Notes under the pieces: generated by a model
Database searches by the model: none
Seen by the model: the letters and a program-made list of their open reading frames with translations, nothing else
What the model was told of the DNA's origin: nothing
Source: SAR202 cluster bacterium bin22
GTDB lineage: Bacteria > Chloroflexota > Dehalococcoidia > Lucifugimonadales > UBA3495
Reading direction: 5' to 3'
Assembly: GCA_002238505.1 (NCBI GenBank)
Contig: MPMM01000018.1
Span: 1-64,000, forward strand
DNA: 64,000 nucleotides
Shown: piece after piece, positions 35,860 through 44,459 of the stretch
How the letters are laid out: the number at the start of each line of letters is the position of its first letter
Numbering within the stretch: the stretch's first letter is position 1
Made by a program: the position numbers and the translations under genes

Positions 35860-36264
35860 CTATGGAATCGGAAAGCCCAAGTCGCGGGCCACGGTTTCCT
35901 GTTGCTCGTCCAGCGTGATGAAAGCTATCTCACTCTGCAAGACATCCATGAAAAACAAAGCCGTGGCAAGGTGCCAAACGCGAGCCGGGGAAAGTTCGGA
36001 AATTTCCAACACTCTCGCCATTTCAGCGTCCATCCTGCGATTCGGGAAAATCCAAGCGATACTGGATACCGAACTCGTGTCGAAGTCCTCCTGCTCCCGC
36101 TTGAATGCTACCCGCAGTTCCGCTTCAAGAAAGTCCGATGACATCAGATGGGGGAACGCATCGAGCCGCCGACGCGTGGAACTTTGGAACAGTACCTCGC
36201 CTAGAACCTCGGGTATCAACGCGGACGGATCGACATACGCTACCAACGGCATTTGTGGCGTCAT
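35860..36264 (-). CDS. PIN-domain protein (VapC-like putative toxin)
   Basis: A 134-residue protein opening with LVAYVDPSALIPEVLGEVLF (first PIN acidic residue), then SDFLEAELRVAF and HLATALFFMDVLQSEIAFIT, LDEQQETVARDLGFP, the order of PIN acidic residues. These proteins are RNase toxins. It follows a small antitoxin-like gene and sits at the head of the type III RM genes. Confidence 0.75.
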   Translation of the reverse strand: MTPQMPLVAYVDPSALIPEVLGEVLFQSSTRRRLDAFPHLMSSDFLEAELRVAFKREQEDFDTSSVSSIAWIFPNRRMDAEMARVLEISELSPARVWHLATALFFMDVLQSEIAFITLDEQQETVARDLGFPIP

Positions 36265-36284
36265 CGGTTCTCGGCCACCTGTGA

Positions 36285-36500
36285 TTAGGCTCGTGCTTTA
36301 AGAAACCGCTCCAGGGCGCCAGGAACGTGAACGACCGGGCGCAGAGTTTCTCTTGGACCGTCGCCTCCGCTCAGGATTCTCTGGGACCGCAACTCCGTCA
36401 GCTTTTTCTCGAGGGCGCTAGGCTCTGTGGGAGTATTGGGTGCTAAGGCATTCTCGGCAGGCCCTCTTTCATGGTGGAGGGAATTGTCGCCGGTGCTCAT
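36285..36500 (-). CDS. Putative antitoxin for the PIN protein
   Basis: The ATG at 36500 has ACGGAG six bases upstream, so I call 71 residues rather than the track's 103. It is charged with a helical centre (SALEKKLTELRSQRILSGGD) and a C-terminal VPGALERFLKARA, a form often seen in antitoxins ahead of PIN toxins. No clear DNA-binding domain. Assigned by order and spacing. Confidence 0.5.
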   Translation of the reverse strand: MSTGDNSLHHERGPAENALAPNTPTEPSALEKKLTELRSQRILSGGDGPRETLRPVVHVPGALERFLKARA

Positions 36501-36704
36501 AGAATCTCCGTTACTATTTTTCGGGGCAATGATACCGTCCCGATACCCCGGTAATCGCCCCTGAGTGTCGAGTCTTGGAAAAGTTTCTGTGCTCACTCAA
36601 TCTTACCAGAGGCATTCGGATCGTGCATCGAATTCTTGGGTGTCAAACAGGGCAAACGCATTCTAGATTTGGATGCTTACTGTCACCCTTCAATCACAGG
36701 GTGC

Positions 36705-38635
36705 ACTAGAAATCTGGCCGAAAACCCCGGCTGACTGGGCAGTGGGTTATAATTCGGGCGAACTGAGTTAGCGGAGCGAGACGATGCTGGGAGAGCGTTC
36801 GGAGCAGAGGGGTCTGTGGGAAGCGGACCGGTTGTACCTTGACCACGTGGGGCGGGACACCTTCTACGGTCTGCTGGCCTCGCTGCGGGGCCGGTTGTTC
36901 CGGGACGCGGATTTCGCCGAGTTCTATTGTGCCGACAACGGGCGGGACAGCGTGCCGCCCAGCCTGCTGGCCACGGCCCTGCTGTTGCAGACCCACGACA
37001 AGGTGAGCGACGCCGAGGCCAAGGCCCGAGCGGACTTCGACATCCGGTGGAAGGTGGCCCTGGGGATAGAGGTAGAGGACAGGCCCTTCGCCAAGAGCAC
37101 GCTGCAGGTGTTCCGCGCCCAGCTGATCCTGCACGAAAAGGTGCGGGAGGTATTCGAGTCCAGCCTTCGGCTGGCCCGGGAGTCGGGCTACCTGAAAAGA
37201 CGGAGCATGAAGGTGGCGCTGGACACGACCAACATCCTGGGCCGGGGCGCGGTGAAGGACACCTACAATCTGTTGGCCGACGGGATCGTCAAGTTGATGC
37301 GGACGCTGGCAGCCGTGGAGCAGACCAAAGTCAAAGAATGGGCCCAGGCCCAGGGATACCAGCGGCACCTGGCCTCCAGCATCAAGGGCGAGGCGGCCAT
37401 AGACTGGAGCAACAGAGGGGCGCGTCAGGCGCTGCTGGCTGGGATTGTGCGAGATGCGGACCGGCTGCTGGAATTGTCGCGGCAGGCCCAGGGAGAGTTG
37501 GGGGAGGACAGCGCTGAGCGGCAGCAAATCGTGGCGGCGGCGGAACTGCTGGGGCAGTTGCTGCTCCAGGACATTGAGCGCCAGAGCCCAGATGGCGATG
37601 GAGAGGGCGACGGAGAGGGCGACGGCGATGACGGAGTGAGTCTCAGGGACGGGGTGAGTCGGGACCGGATGATGTCGGTGCACGACCCACAGATGCGCCA
37701 CGGGCACAAGAGCAGCAGCCGGCGCTTCGACGGGCACAAGGCGGCCATCATCGTGGACACCGATACCCAGTTGATCACCGCGGTGGATGTATTGCCCGGC
37801 AACGCTCCGGACAACCTGGGGGCGCTGGAACTGGTGGAGGAGAGCGAGACCAACGCCGGTTTGCCGGTGGCAGAAGCCGTGGGCGATGCCGCCTATGGCG
37901 ACGGAGCTACCAGGCAGACCTTCGCCGACGCGGGACGGCGGTTGGTGGCCCGAGTGCCAGGTCGGCCCAACCGGAAGCACTTTCCCAAGGATGACTTTGT
38001 CATTGACCTGGCGGCGGACAGTTGCTCCTGTCCGGCGGGACAGGTCACCCACACCATGGTGCCGGCGGGACGGCGTACGGATGCCGCGGGGCGGGTCCAC
38101 CGCTTGCGGGCCTTCCAGTTCGACGGGGCGGTATGTCGGACATGTCCACTGCGCCCTCAATGCATCGCAGCTAAAGGCAGGAAGGGACGACGGGTGCTGA
38201 TACATCCTCAGGAAGCCCTGTTGCAGCAGGCCCGGGCTTTGCAACAGAGCGCCGGATATGACGAATATCGGGCGCGCCGAGTGGTGGTGGAACACCGGTT
38301 GGCCCGGCTGGTCCACCTGGGCATCCGCCAGGCCCGCTATTTTGGCAGAGTCAAGACGAAATTCCAGCTGTACCTGGCGGCCACGGTGGCCAACCTGACC
38401 CTGGTGGCGGGGGAAATCGGTCTGTCGGACAGTGTCGGCGGCGGCGTAGAGACCCACCGCGCCGTCCCCAGTGATGTCAATGATGTCCAGGCTGTTTCCC
38501 ACGGTGTTGCCGCCCATGCTGCGGCCATTTTTGGCGCGGTCCGGCTCGGACAGCTGTGGTCCCAGATTCTGTTTGCCTCGGCTCTACTGCCGAAAGCCCC
38601 CTCCCCATCCAGGGCTTTTCGGCCCGGTTTCTAGT
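36705..38635 (+). mobile_element. IS1182-like insertion sequence with imperfect terminal repeats
   Basis: The left end ACTAGAAATCTGGCCGAAAA at 36705 matches the reverse complement of the right end (ACTAGAAACCGGGCCGAAAA) ending at 38635. CTAG is present at both ends and may be the duplicated target. The element is about 1.93 kb with one transposase. The right end cuts straight into a truncated methylase frame, and the left end abuts the PIN antitoxin region, so DNA between them was lost. Confidence 0.75.
36784..38634 (+). CDS. IS1182-family transposase
   Basis: A 616-residue protein with a DUF772-type N-domain (DRDTFYGLL-like opening; DSVPPSLLATALLLQTHDKV) and a DDE core: MKVALDTTNILGRGAVKDTY, MMSVHDPQMRHGHKSSSRRF and a late segment RHLVRLG-like VEHRLARLVHLGIRQARYFG. 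A Cys-rich region (DSCSCPAGQV, CRTCPLRPQC) is typical of IS1182/IS1380-like enzymes. A run of Asp/Glu/Gly near residue 270 comes from short tandem DNA repeats. Its TAG stop lies in the terminal CTAG of the element. It appears intact. Confidence 0.85.
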   Translation: MLGERSEQRGLWEADRLYLDHVGRDTFYGLLASLRGRLFRDADFAEFYCADNGRDSVPPSLLATALLLQTHDKVSDAEAKARADFDIRWKVALGIEVEDRPFAKSTLQVFRAQLILHEKVREVFESSLRLARESGYLKRRSMKVALDTTNILGRGAVKDTYNLLADGIVKLMRTLAAVEQTKVKEWAQAQGYQRHLASSIKGEAAIDWSNRGARQALLAGIVRDADRLLELSRQAQGELGEDSAERQQIVAAAELLGQLLLQDIERQSPDGDGEGDGEGDGDDGVSLRDGVSRDRMMSVHDPQMRHGHKSSSRRFDGHKAAIIVDTDTQLITAVDVLPGNAPDNLGALELVEESETNAGLPVAEAVGDAAYGDGATRQTFADAGRRLVARVPGRPNRKHFPKDDFVIDLAADSCSCPAGQVTHTMVPAGRRTDAAGRVHRLRAFQFDGAVCRTCPLRPQCIAAKGRKGRRVLIHPQEALLQQARALQQSAGYDEYRARRVVVEHRLARLVHLGIRQARYFGRVKTKFQLYLAATVANLTLVAGEIGLSDSVGGGVETHRAVPSDVNDVQAVSHGVAAHAAAIFGAVRLGQLWSQILFASALLPKAPSPSRAFRPGF

Positions 38636-39713
38636 TAACCCCAATACTGGCACAGCACCAATATTTCGCACGAGGCGCGACGCTGACATCACCAGACACG
38701 TCTATAAACGGCATCCCGTCCTAGTTAGCCGCTTGAACGGCAATGAAAAAAAGACATGGCCAGTCAGGTTCAAGCAGGGTTTATTCAACATGACCTCCGA
38801 CTCTCACCTGTTTCGCACAGCAGCCCAGATAGAGACAGAGGGATATTATCCCATTGAAGCTAACCGCTGGGAAAAAGCAGAGAATTTCTATCTACCCTTG
38901 TACGAGGGGAAAATGGTCCAAGCCTACGACCACCGGGCAGCCAGTGTGGTTGTTAACCCCAAGAACCTCAATCGCCCAGCTCAACCCCAAGAAGCCACTG
39001 AAGAACAACATAAGAATCCGAGTTGGCTGCCTACTCCTCAGTTCTGGGTCAGAGCAGATGCTTGGGAATGGCAATGGCCGCTGGAATGGGTATTGGGATT
39101 CAAGGATATAACGGCACCCACCAATCGGCGGACAATGATTGCCAGCCTTTTCCCCAGAGCCATGTTCGGAAACAAGCTGCCTATCTTTCTCCCGATAGAC
39201 GGTGAACCCACTGAAACAGCAGCAACCTATAAGGAATGTGGTCCGATTCTGGCTGCAAACCTAAACAGTATTACATATGACTTTATTACCAGGCAAAAAT
39301 TGCAGGGACAGACTCTGAACTGGTACATCATAGAACAGCTACCCGTAATTGCACCTGAGCATTACGACCGCCTCTTCGGGACCATCACGGCCCGGGACCT
39401 GGTCCGCGACCACGTTCTACGCCTCACCTACACGGCCAACGACATGACTCCCTTCGCCAGGGACCTGGGATATGAGGGTCCACCGTTCATCTGGAATGAT
39501 GACGAAAGACGCCACCTGCGCGCCAGGCTTGATGCCCTATACTTCCACCTATACGGCCTCTCCAAAGAGGATGCAGAGTACATATTGAGCACATTCCCCA
39601 TCGTCCAACGGGAAGATGAAGCCCAGTTCGGGTCCTACCGCACCCGAGACCTAGTTCTGGCTTACATGAGCGCTTTAGCAGCGGGAGATACAGAGACAAG
39701 AATTGCCATATAA
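38635..39713 (+). pseudogene. C-terminal fragment of an Eco57I-like DNA methylase
   Basis: From the IS edge the frame reads NPNTGTAPIFRTRRDADITR, then RHPVLVSR, RFKQGLFNMTSDSHLFRTAA, MVQAYDHRAASVVVNPKNL and DLVRDHVLRLTYTANDMTPF, and ends DETRI-like GDTETRIAI. This is the conserved C-terminal third of large class I SAM DNA methylases of Eco57I type. The catalytic NPPY part is missing; it would lie left of the IS, where other genes now sit. The IS probably caused the deletion. Any expression would start inside the IS. Confidence 0.75.
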
Positions 39714-39760
39714 AAAGACCGGCACGCCGGAGAACAGTCAACAGCTATTCCCCACCTATC

Positions 39761-39946
39761 ATGAACAGCAAATTAACCGAGAAGCAGAGGACTGAACTAA
39801 AAGCCTTGGAAGCTATCTCGGACGATGACATCGACCTCTCCGACATCCTGGAAAGCCTGGACTGGTCGGACGTCATCCACAACGCATACCGGTTGCTGAA
39901 AAAGGGCGCCCCACTGCCGAGAAGGAGTCAGGATCAAGGGACGTAG
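39761..39946 (+). CDS. BrnA-like small antitoxin candidate
   Basis: A 61-residue protein MNSKLTEKQRTELKALEAIS DDDIDLSDILE. The ELKALEAxxDDDID pattern is typical of BrnA-type antitoxin N-termini, and DWSDVIHNAYRLLKKG follows. No strong ribosome binding site is seen. The next gene starts four bases after its stop. No BrnT toxin is adjacent. Confidence 0.45.
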   Translation: MNSKLTEKQRTELKALEAISDDDIDLSDILESLDWSDVIHNAYRLLKKGAPLPRRSQDQGT

Positions 39947-39949
39947 TAT

Positions 39950-40459
39950 ATGGAGACGCTACCGATTATGAGTGAAGAAGGGTTTGTGCTTATAAACAAA
40001 AGGATTGATCCTTGGTCTTGGCTGTTCCCAACCATTGAGTTTGCTGATGCCGTCCGTTATCTGCCTCCCATAGCCCTGTTTGGCACAATAATAAACTCTA
40101 TCGTAGATGGCCAGCCCGGAAGGACGCGTCAGCAGAACTGGAAAGTAAGGGTGGCATCAGAAGTCAAAGCAAGCAGGGGTTGTGAGCCTTGGGATTCCGG
40201 CGCCCAATACGCCATTAGCTTGGGGCTCAGTTTCCACCCCGCAAACCACGGCAATAGGCCGTTGGATGTTGAGAACTTCGTCAAGCCAATCATTGATGCG
40301 GTTGCTGCGGGTCTGTTTTGTCCGTCTCAGATGGATCCCAGTGACATTTCACATTGGGACTATGACGATTCGAACTTTAGGACCTTGCTAATCCATCGAC
40401 TCACCGACGCCAGGAATCGTGAAGATGAGGGCATAGTCATTTCCGTATCTTCAAAGTAG
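39950..40459 (+). CDS. RusA-like protein, possible structure-specific nuclease
   Basis: A 169-residue protein. The segment RPLDVENFVKPIIDAVAAGL followed by WDYDDSNFRTLLIHRL resembles the DxDNxxKxxxDAL...DD core of RusA Holliday-junction resolvases, with Glu in place of the second Asp. The N-terminal third is not recognised. It is just downstream of a small antitoxin-like gene. A RusA role would be to cut recombination intermediates in mobile DNA; this is tentative. Confidence 0.45.
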   Translation: METLPIMSEEGFVLINKRIDPWSWLFPTIEFADAVRYLPPIALFGTIINSIVDGQPGRTRQQNWKVRVASEVKASRGCEPWDSGAQYAISLGLSFHPANHGNRPLDVENFVKPIIDAVAAGLFCPSQMDPSDISHWDYDDSNFRTLLIHRLTDARNREDEGIVISVSSK

Positions 40460-40794
40460 GGAAGCGAACGCAATCCTGGCTACTACTTTCCCGTTCTTGA
40501 CACAGTTCTCATAGCCAAGATATGACATCCCCTATCTCTTCAGGACCAGTACAACTATGCCACTGGCCAGGGTGGCAACAACCCGCAGGATGTCCGGCCA
40601 GTTCCGCCCGATGAGGTCCTTCCGGATTTTGTTGGGGGTCAATCCGACCGAAGGATGGACGCTGCCGGGACGGGTCGTAGCCGTGAGACTGTCGGCTTTC
40701 CAGCAATGGCCCGGAAGTGTAGAATACCAATCGTGAACAGACGCCTTTCAGGGGAGCCGAAACAGCGGCGTTGCCGCCAATTGCCAGGTGCGAT
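40460..40794. other. Intergenic stretch before the Uma2 gene
   Basis: About 335 bases. Opposing frames exist (40509..41144 minus) but lack family and start signals and overlap the Uma2 gene. No hairpin or repeat stands out. Confidence 0.4.
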
Positions 40795-41541
40795 ATGAGC
40801 ACACCCGACACCTTTGCCAGCAAGCCCAAAGTCCGGGGCCGCTTCCGGCTACCGGACCCGCCGGAATGCCCGGAAGACAAGATGACCAGCTTCGACCACC
40901 TGACCATCAACGGCAACGCCCACCACCTGGCGTTGCACCTGGGCAGCCCCGAAACCACCCTGGTGGCCGGCGACCGATATCTGGTAGTTCGACCCACCCG
41001 GAACCTGGCCGGGAGCCGGTATCCCGACCTGCTGGTGGCCTTTGGTGTGCATCCGGCACTGTATAAAGCCAGCAACGGGTACATCATCGCCGAGCAGGCG
41101 GGGAAGCCGCCGGACTTCGTGCTGGAGATAGCGTCGGAGAGCACTGGAGGCGTTGACGTGGGGGCGAAACGCGATGACTACGCCGCCCTGGGCATCCCGG
41201 AATACTGGCGGTTCGACGAGACGGAGACGGGCCGGCATCACGGGGCACGGCTGGCGGGAGACCGGCTGGAGGACGGGGAGTACTCTCCCGTACCCATAGA
41301 CGAACTGCCCGATGGGAGCTTGCAGGGATACAGCGCCGTCCTGAACCTCAGTCTGAGGTGGGAGCGGGGCGAGCTGGTGTTCTACGATCCGGCCACGGAG
41401 CAACGCATCGCCACCTTTGAGGATGAACGCGCCAGGGCCGACGCTGCCGAAGCCGAACGCAACGCGGAGCGGACTTCCCGCACCGCCGCCGAAGCCCGCA
41501 TCCGGGAGTTGGAAGAGCAACTTCGCCAACAGGGCGCATGA
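40795..41541 (+). CDS. Uma2-family (DUF820) PD-(D/E)XK protein
   Basis: I use the ATG at 40795 (248 residues). Key Uma2 features are present: RYPDLLVAFG (PD), PPDFVLEIASESTGG (ExxS in the usual ExxxK slot region), DVGAKRDDYAALGIPEYWRF and a C-terminal coiled coil (AEAERNAERTSRTAAEARIR ELEEQL). These proteins are common in cyanobacteria and Chloroflexi in large numbers, with unknown nucleic-acid roles. It is a single-gene unit here. Confidence 0.85.
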   Translation: MSTPDTFASKPKVRGRFRLPDPPECPEDKMTSFDHLTINGNAHHLALHLGSPETTLVAGDRYLVVRPTRNLAGSRYPDLLVAFGVHPALYKASNGYIIAEQAGKPPDFVLEIASESTGGVDVGAKRDDYAALGIPEYWRFDETETGRHHGARLAGDRLEDGEYSPVPIDELPDGSLQGYSAVLNLSLRWERGELVFYDPATEQRIATFEDERARADAAEAERNAERTSRTAAEARIRELEEQLRQQGA

Positions 41542-41728
41542 CGCCGCAAGGTTGACCAGTTTCGCACGGTAAGCCGTCCCGCCAGGGGTATGCTTCAAGG
41601 AATCCCCGGGCCACGCTGACTGCGGCGGTCCTCTTGCCGGTTCTTCCCCCGCCGCCATCCCATACTCTACCCGAGGACTGGTGAGAAGGTAAAGGGTTCG
41701 CTAGTCAGCATATTCTATGCTCGCGTGT

Positions 41729-42151
41729 TTATTGATTGGAAGACAATCTGGCGAACTTAGTTCGCCAAGCTTCCGCCTCTTCAGACCTGGTTAAGTTTGA
41801 GATCGCAGTCTCAACCTCCGACTCAAACTCCCCATATGCGTTAAATCGGTGCACGTTCTTTAGGAATCCGTGATAATCCCTGATTCTAAACTGGGACCGC
41901 AGAAGTGCTGAGACATCATAGCCAACATCGATCTTGTGCTTGTGGACCAATGCCAGCAATTCTCCGGGCCTTGGCCCAATCATCTTCTTCCCCATTTTGA
42001 CCAGAGATTCAGAGAACTCATCCAGTGAATAACCCATTCTGCGGCAGTGCGCCAGGGCTTTCCTGAATTCCCCCTTTTCAAATAGAGCTGCTATTTCGTA
42101 TGGTTTGATGCGACTGGGTTCGTTTCTCTTCGGTTTGAACTCCCTCAACAT
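41729..42151 (-). CDS. Hypothetical protein downstream of ParE-helicase
   Basis: A 140-residue protein with TAGGAG before its ATG, starting 12 bases after the helicase stop. It looks all-helical and TPR- or ankyrin-like (ALFEKGEFRKALAHCRRMGY, then LLALVHKHKIDVGYDVSALL). Composition is basic. No family recognised; co-transcription with the helicase suggests an accessory role. Confidence 0.5.
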   Translation of the reverse strand: MLREFKPKRNEPSRIKPYEIAALFEKGEFRKALAHCRRMGYSLDEFSESLVKMGKKMIGPRPGELLALVHKHKIDVGYDVSALLRSQFRIRDYHGFLKNVHRFNAYGEFESEVETAISNLTRSEEAEAWRTKFARLSSNQ

Positions 42152-42163
42152 GATTCCTGGCTC

Positions 42164-43717
42164 CTAAGGCATCTGAAACACTATCAGCCGGTCCCGGGCC
42201 CTGGTGAGTGCCACGTATATATCGATGGCACGTCCCACCCGGTCGACCCGGCGCCCAATTGGAGGCGTGCAGAGCACTATTGCCTTTCTCTCATGTCCCT
42301 TGATGTCCCTGGGCGATGTGATTAGTATCTTTTCCCTGTCGTGCAAATCAGGCGAGGTCCTGATGCCGAACTTTTTAAGCTGGGCCGAGACATCCCTCAA
42401 ATTCTCCCTTGCGTTGCCGTTCAGAATCAGGCCTATATCGTTGTCCCCATAGTCCTTCCGCAACGCCCGAATCGCGGTAGCGATCCTAATTCCGAGTTCC
42501 TCTCGGTTTCTTACCTCCTCGGAAACGACCTGTCCCGCCTCAAAAATGGGCAAGTTCGACCCAAGGTCGCCAGGAAGCACCTCGTCTAGAGCGTTTCTGT
42601 AGAATTCGATGATCTCTCTTGAGTTCCTGTAATTGATATGGAAAGACATCCTGCCGATATTGGGTATGGAGCCAACACTGGAGTGCCACAAATTAAGTCG
42701 TTCCTTGAAACGGGCTGAATCTCCCGAAGGGATGTTTCCCCCGATTTGGTTAAGGTCATAGAACAAGGTTATGCCGGTGTTCAGGTCGGACAGTACCTGA
42801 CCCAGGTGAGAGAACCAGGCAGGGGTAAATTCCTGTCCTTCGTCGAAAACGATATGGTCGACCTCTTGTGCGAGCTCGACAAGTGCATCTCTGGAGTCAG
42901 GTATCAGGAAACAGCAGTCTGTACCAGTACCTTTGACCAACCGCTCCAGCATATCCCTTGACACCTCAAGAATTCTCTTGTTGGCACACACAAATCCAAC
43001 AGAGTGTTTCTGGGAGGCCAAGAATCCCAGGCGGTGCCATGCGCACACGGTTTTTCCGGTACCGGCCGACCCTTGGACGGCAATTCTGTGCTGGACAGGA
43101 AGTTCCACTACGTACCTTTGGGAGGGATGCAAGTAGAGTTCCCATTGTTCCATGTCGCCGCGCAATGCTGAATCGAAGTCCTCGCTGTCGTCAAAAACGG
43201 TGTACTTTGACCGCGGAATCGTCAAGCCGGTCGTTTCGTAGAGGGAAAGCGCGAAGCTCTGTATCCTCGTGTCTACTTCGTACAAAGCGTTGATGAATTC
43301 GTCCTCGTCTGTAACTCCTCTGAAAGAGTCCACCTGCTCTTGAGGAAGGCCCAGCGCCACCAGCGCATCAAAGACGTGACTTGCCTGTATTTTCTCATCG
43401 GCGATCTCGTATGGGACTTCTAGGCTGGCGTTTCTGTTGATGTGTGCGGCATCGGCCAAATCATGGTTAACGACCCTGACCGCCCGAAACCTTTCTCCTT
43501 CGATGGTGCAAAGCATGCGATAGTTCATATCAACTGCAATCGAAATAAAAGGCGAAGATTTCAGGCGGTGGACCCGCCACCCCGGGGTGGCTTCAGTCCT
43601 CATCGTTCTTGCATTCTGCCTCTTCGCTGCACGGAGAATTGTTCTGCATTTCCCTGCCAGACCAGAGCTCAGGCTGGAGAGGTCCGACAGAAAATCTTCG
43701 GAAATACTGACTTCCAT
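42164..43717 (-). CDS. ParE/RelE-like domain fused to SF1 helicase
   Basis: GGAGGG lies nine bases before the ATG at 43717 (517 residues). Residues 1-85 (SISEDFLSDLSSLSSGLAGK, then GWRVHRLKSSPFISIAVDMN YRML) follow the ParE/RelE toxin fold. The remainder is a compact SF1 helicase: VQGSAGTGKTVCAWHRLGFL near 215, HIVFDEGQEFTPAWF near 290, HINYRNSREI, RDIKGHERKAIVLCTPPIG and IYVALTRARDRLIVF. The toxin-like part lacks an obvious catalytic set, so it may be a sensing or binding module. Probably a defence helicase. Confidence 0.7.
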   Translation of the reverse strand: MEVSISEDFLSDLSSLSSGLAGKCRTILRAAKRQNARTMRTEATPGWRVHRLKSSPFISIAVDMNYRMLCTIEGERFRAVRVVNHDLADAAHINRNASLEVPYEIADEKIQASHVFDALVALGLPQEQVDSFRGVTDEDEFINALYEVDTRIQSFALSLYETTGLTIPRSKYTVFDDSEDFDSALRGDMEQWELYLHPSQRYVVELPVQHRIAVQGSAGTGKTVCAWHRLGFLASQKHSVGFVCANKRILEVSRDMLERLVKGTGTDCCFLIPDSRDALVELAQEVDHIVFDEGQEFTPAWFSHLGQVLSDLNTGITLFYDLNQIGGNIPSGDSARFKERLNLWHSSVGSIPNIGRMSFHINYRNSREIIEFYRNALDEVLPGDLGSNLPIFEAGQVVSEEVRNREELGIRIATAIRALRKDYGDNDIGLILNGNARENLRDVSAQLKKFGIRTSPDLHDREKILITSPRDIKGHERKAIVLCTPPIGRRVDRVGRAIDIYVALTRARDRLIVFQMP

Positions 43718-43756
43718 TGATACCCTCCGGCGTTTGTGGGTGGATTTATCCACCAG

Positions 43757-43814
43757 TGGGCCTGAGTGCGCGGTAGGCGGTACCGTGTTCGAGATGTGGC
43801 TGGGGGCTATGTGA
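43757..43814 (+). repeat. Conserved short peptide-coding repeat, right copy
   Basis: The plus strand encodes GPECAVGGTVFEMWLGAM and a stop, matching the left copy at 24245-24300. It begins 40 bases upstream of the helicase start on the opposite strand. The two copies point outward from each other and are 19.5 kb apart. Confidence 0.6.
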
Positions 43815-44006
43815 AGTGAAGCCCTCCGGCCTGATTTTCGTGCCTATCCGGACCCGAAGCACACGACATTGAGAGGACCATTTGCCAAGACAACTTCGCC
43901 TCGGTGTCTTCCCCTTCGGTATCTGTTAGCCGTTGCGGGCGCCTAGTGTGGTCCGCTAGACTCTTCGGTTTTACGGGAAGGCGTGCCAGAGCGGATATGT
44001 TCTCCG

Positions 44007-44459
44007 TTATGCTCTACTCGCATCGTCGGGCTCGCGGAATAGCCAGCCCCGTAGATTGGCGGATGCGCGTAATTCCCTCGCTATCCGTTTTACACTCATA
44101 GTAGTAGTTATCTTGCGAAAATCGATCAAGATGTGCTCTTGAAAATTAGCCCGAGGTTCCTCATAAACGGGGAGTGATTTCTCTACACACTCAGCCACCG
44201 TAACCGCGACTACGCCGACCGATTGGAAACCCAAGCCAGTCGTATAATGTGTCCAAGCATCGCGTGGGGTGATGCGGTCTCCATCGTAGACTGAGAGGCG
44301 CCCCTTGTCCTTCTGGGTTGGACGGAAAGCTTGGGATGTAACATGCCCTGCCTTGACCCAGCTGCGAGGAATTTGTCTAAGCAGCCAAGTATTATCCTCC
44401 AATTTACCTCTTCGCATGTTCTCGGACAACCGAGGCGAGCCATGACCAATTCGCGCCAT
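44007..44459 (-). CDS. Unrecognised protein B of a two-gene operon
   Basis: A 150-residue protein that overlaps the end of the upstream gene by 56 bases. It contains NTWLLRQIPRSWVKAGHVTS QAF, GRLSVYDGDRITPRDAWTHY, VVAVTVAECVEKSLPVYEEP and a final HILIDFRKI with KRIARELRASANLRGWLF. I have an impression of a widespread uncharacterised family, but cannot name it. No enzyme motif is visible. Tight coupling with the 415-residue protein is the main clue. Confidence 0.6.
   Translation of the reverse strand: MARIGHGSPRLSENMRRGKLEDNTWLLRQIPRSWVKAGHVTSQAFRPTQKDKGRLSVYDGDRITPRDAWTHYTTGLGFQSVGVVAVTVAECVEKSLPVYEEPRANFQEHILIDFRKITTTMSVKRIARELRASANLRGWLFREPDDASRA

Noticed and set aside
36706-38517. 603-residue antisense reading frame across the IS transposase
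   Set aside because: It lies wholly opposite a transposase with clear motifs, is rich in Gln/Pro/Arg/His as expected of antisense GC-rich DNA, and has no ribosome binding site.
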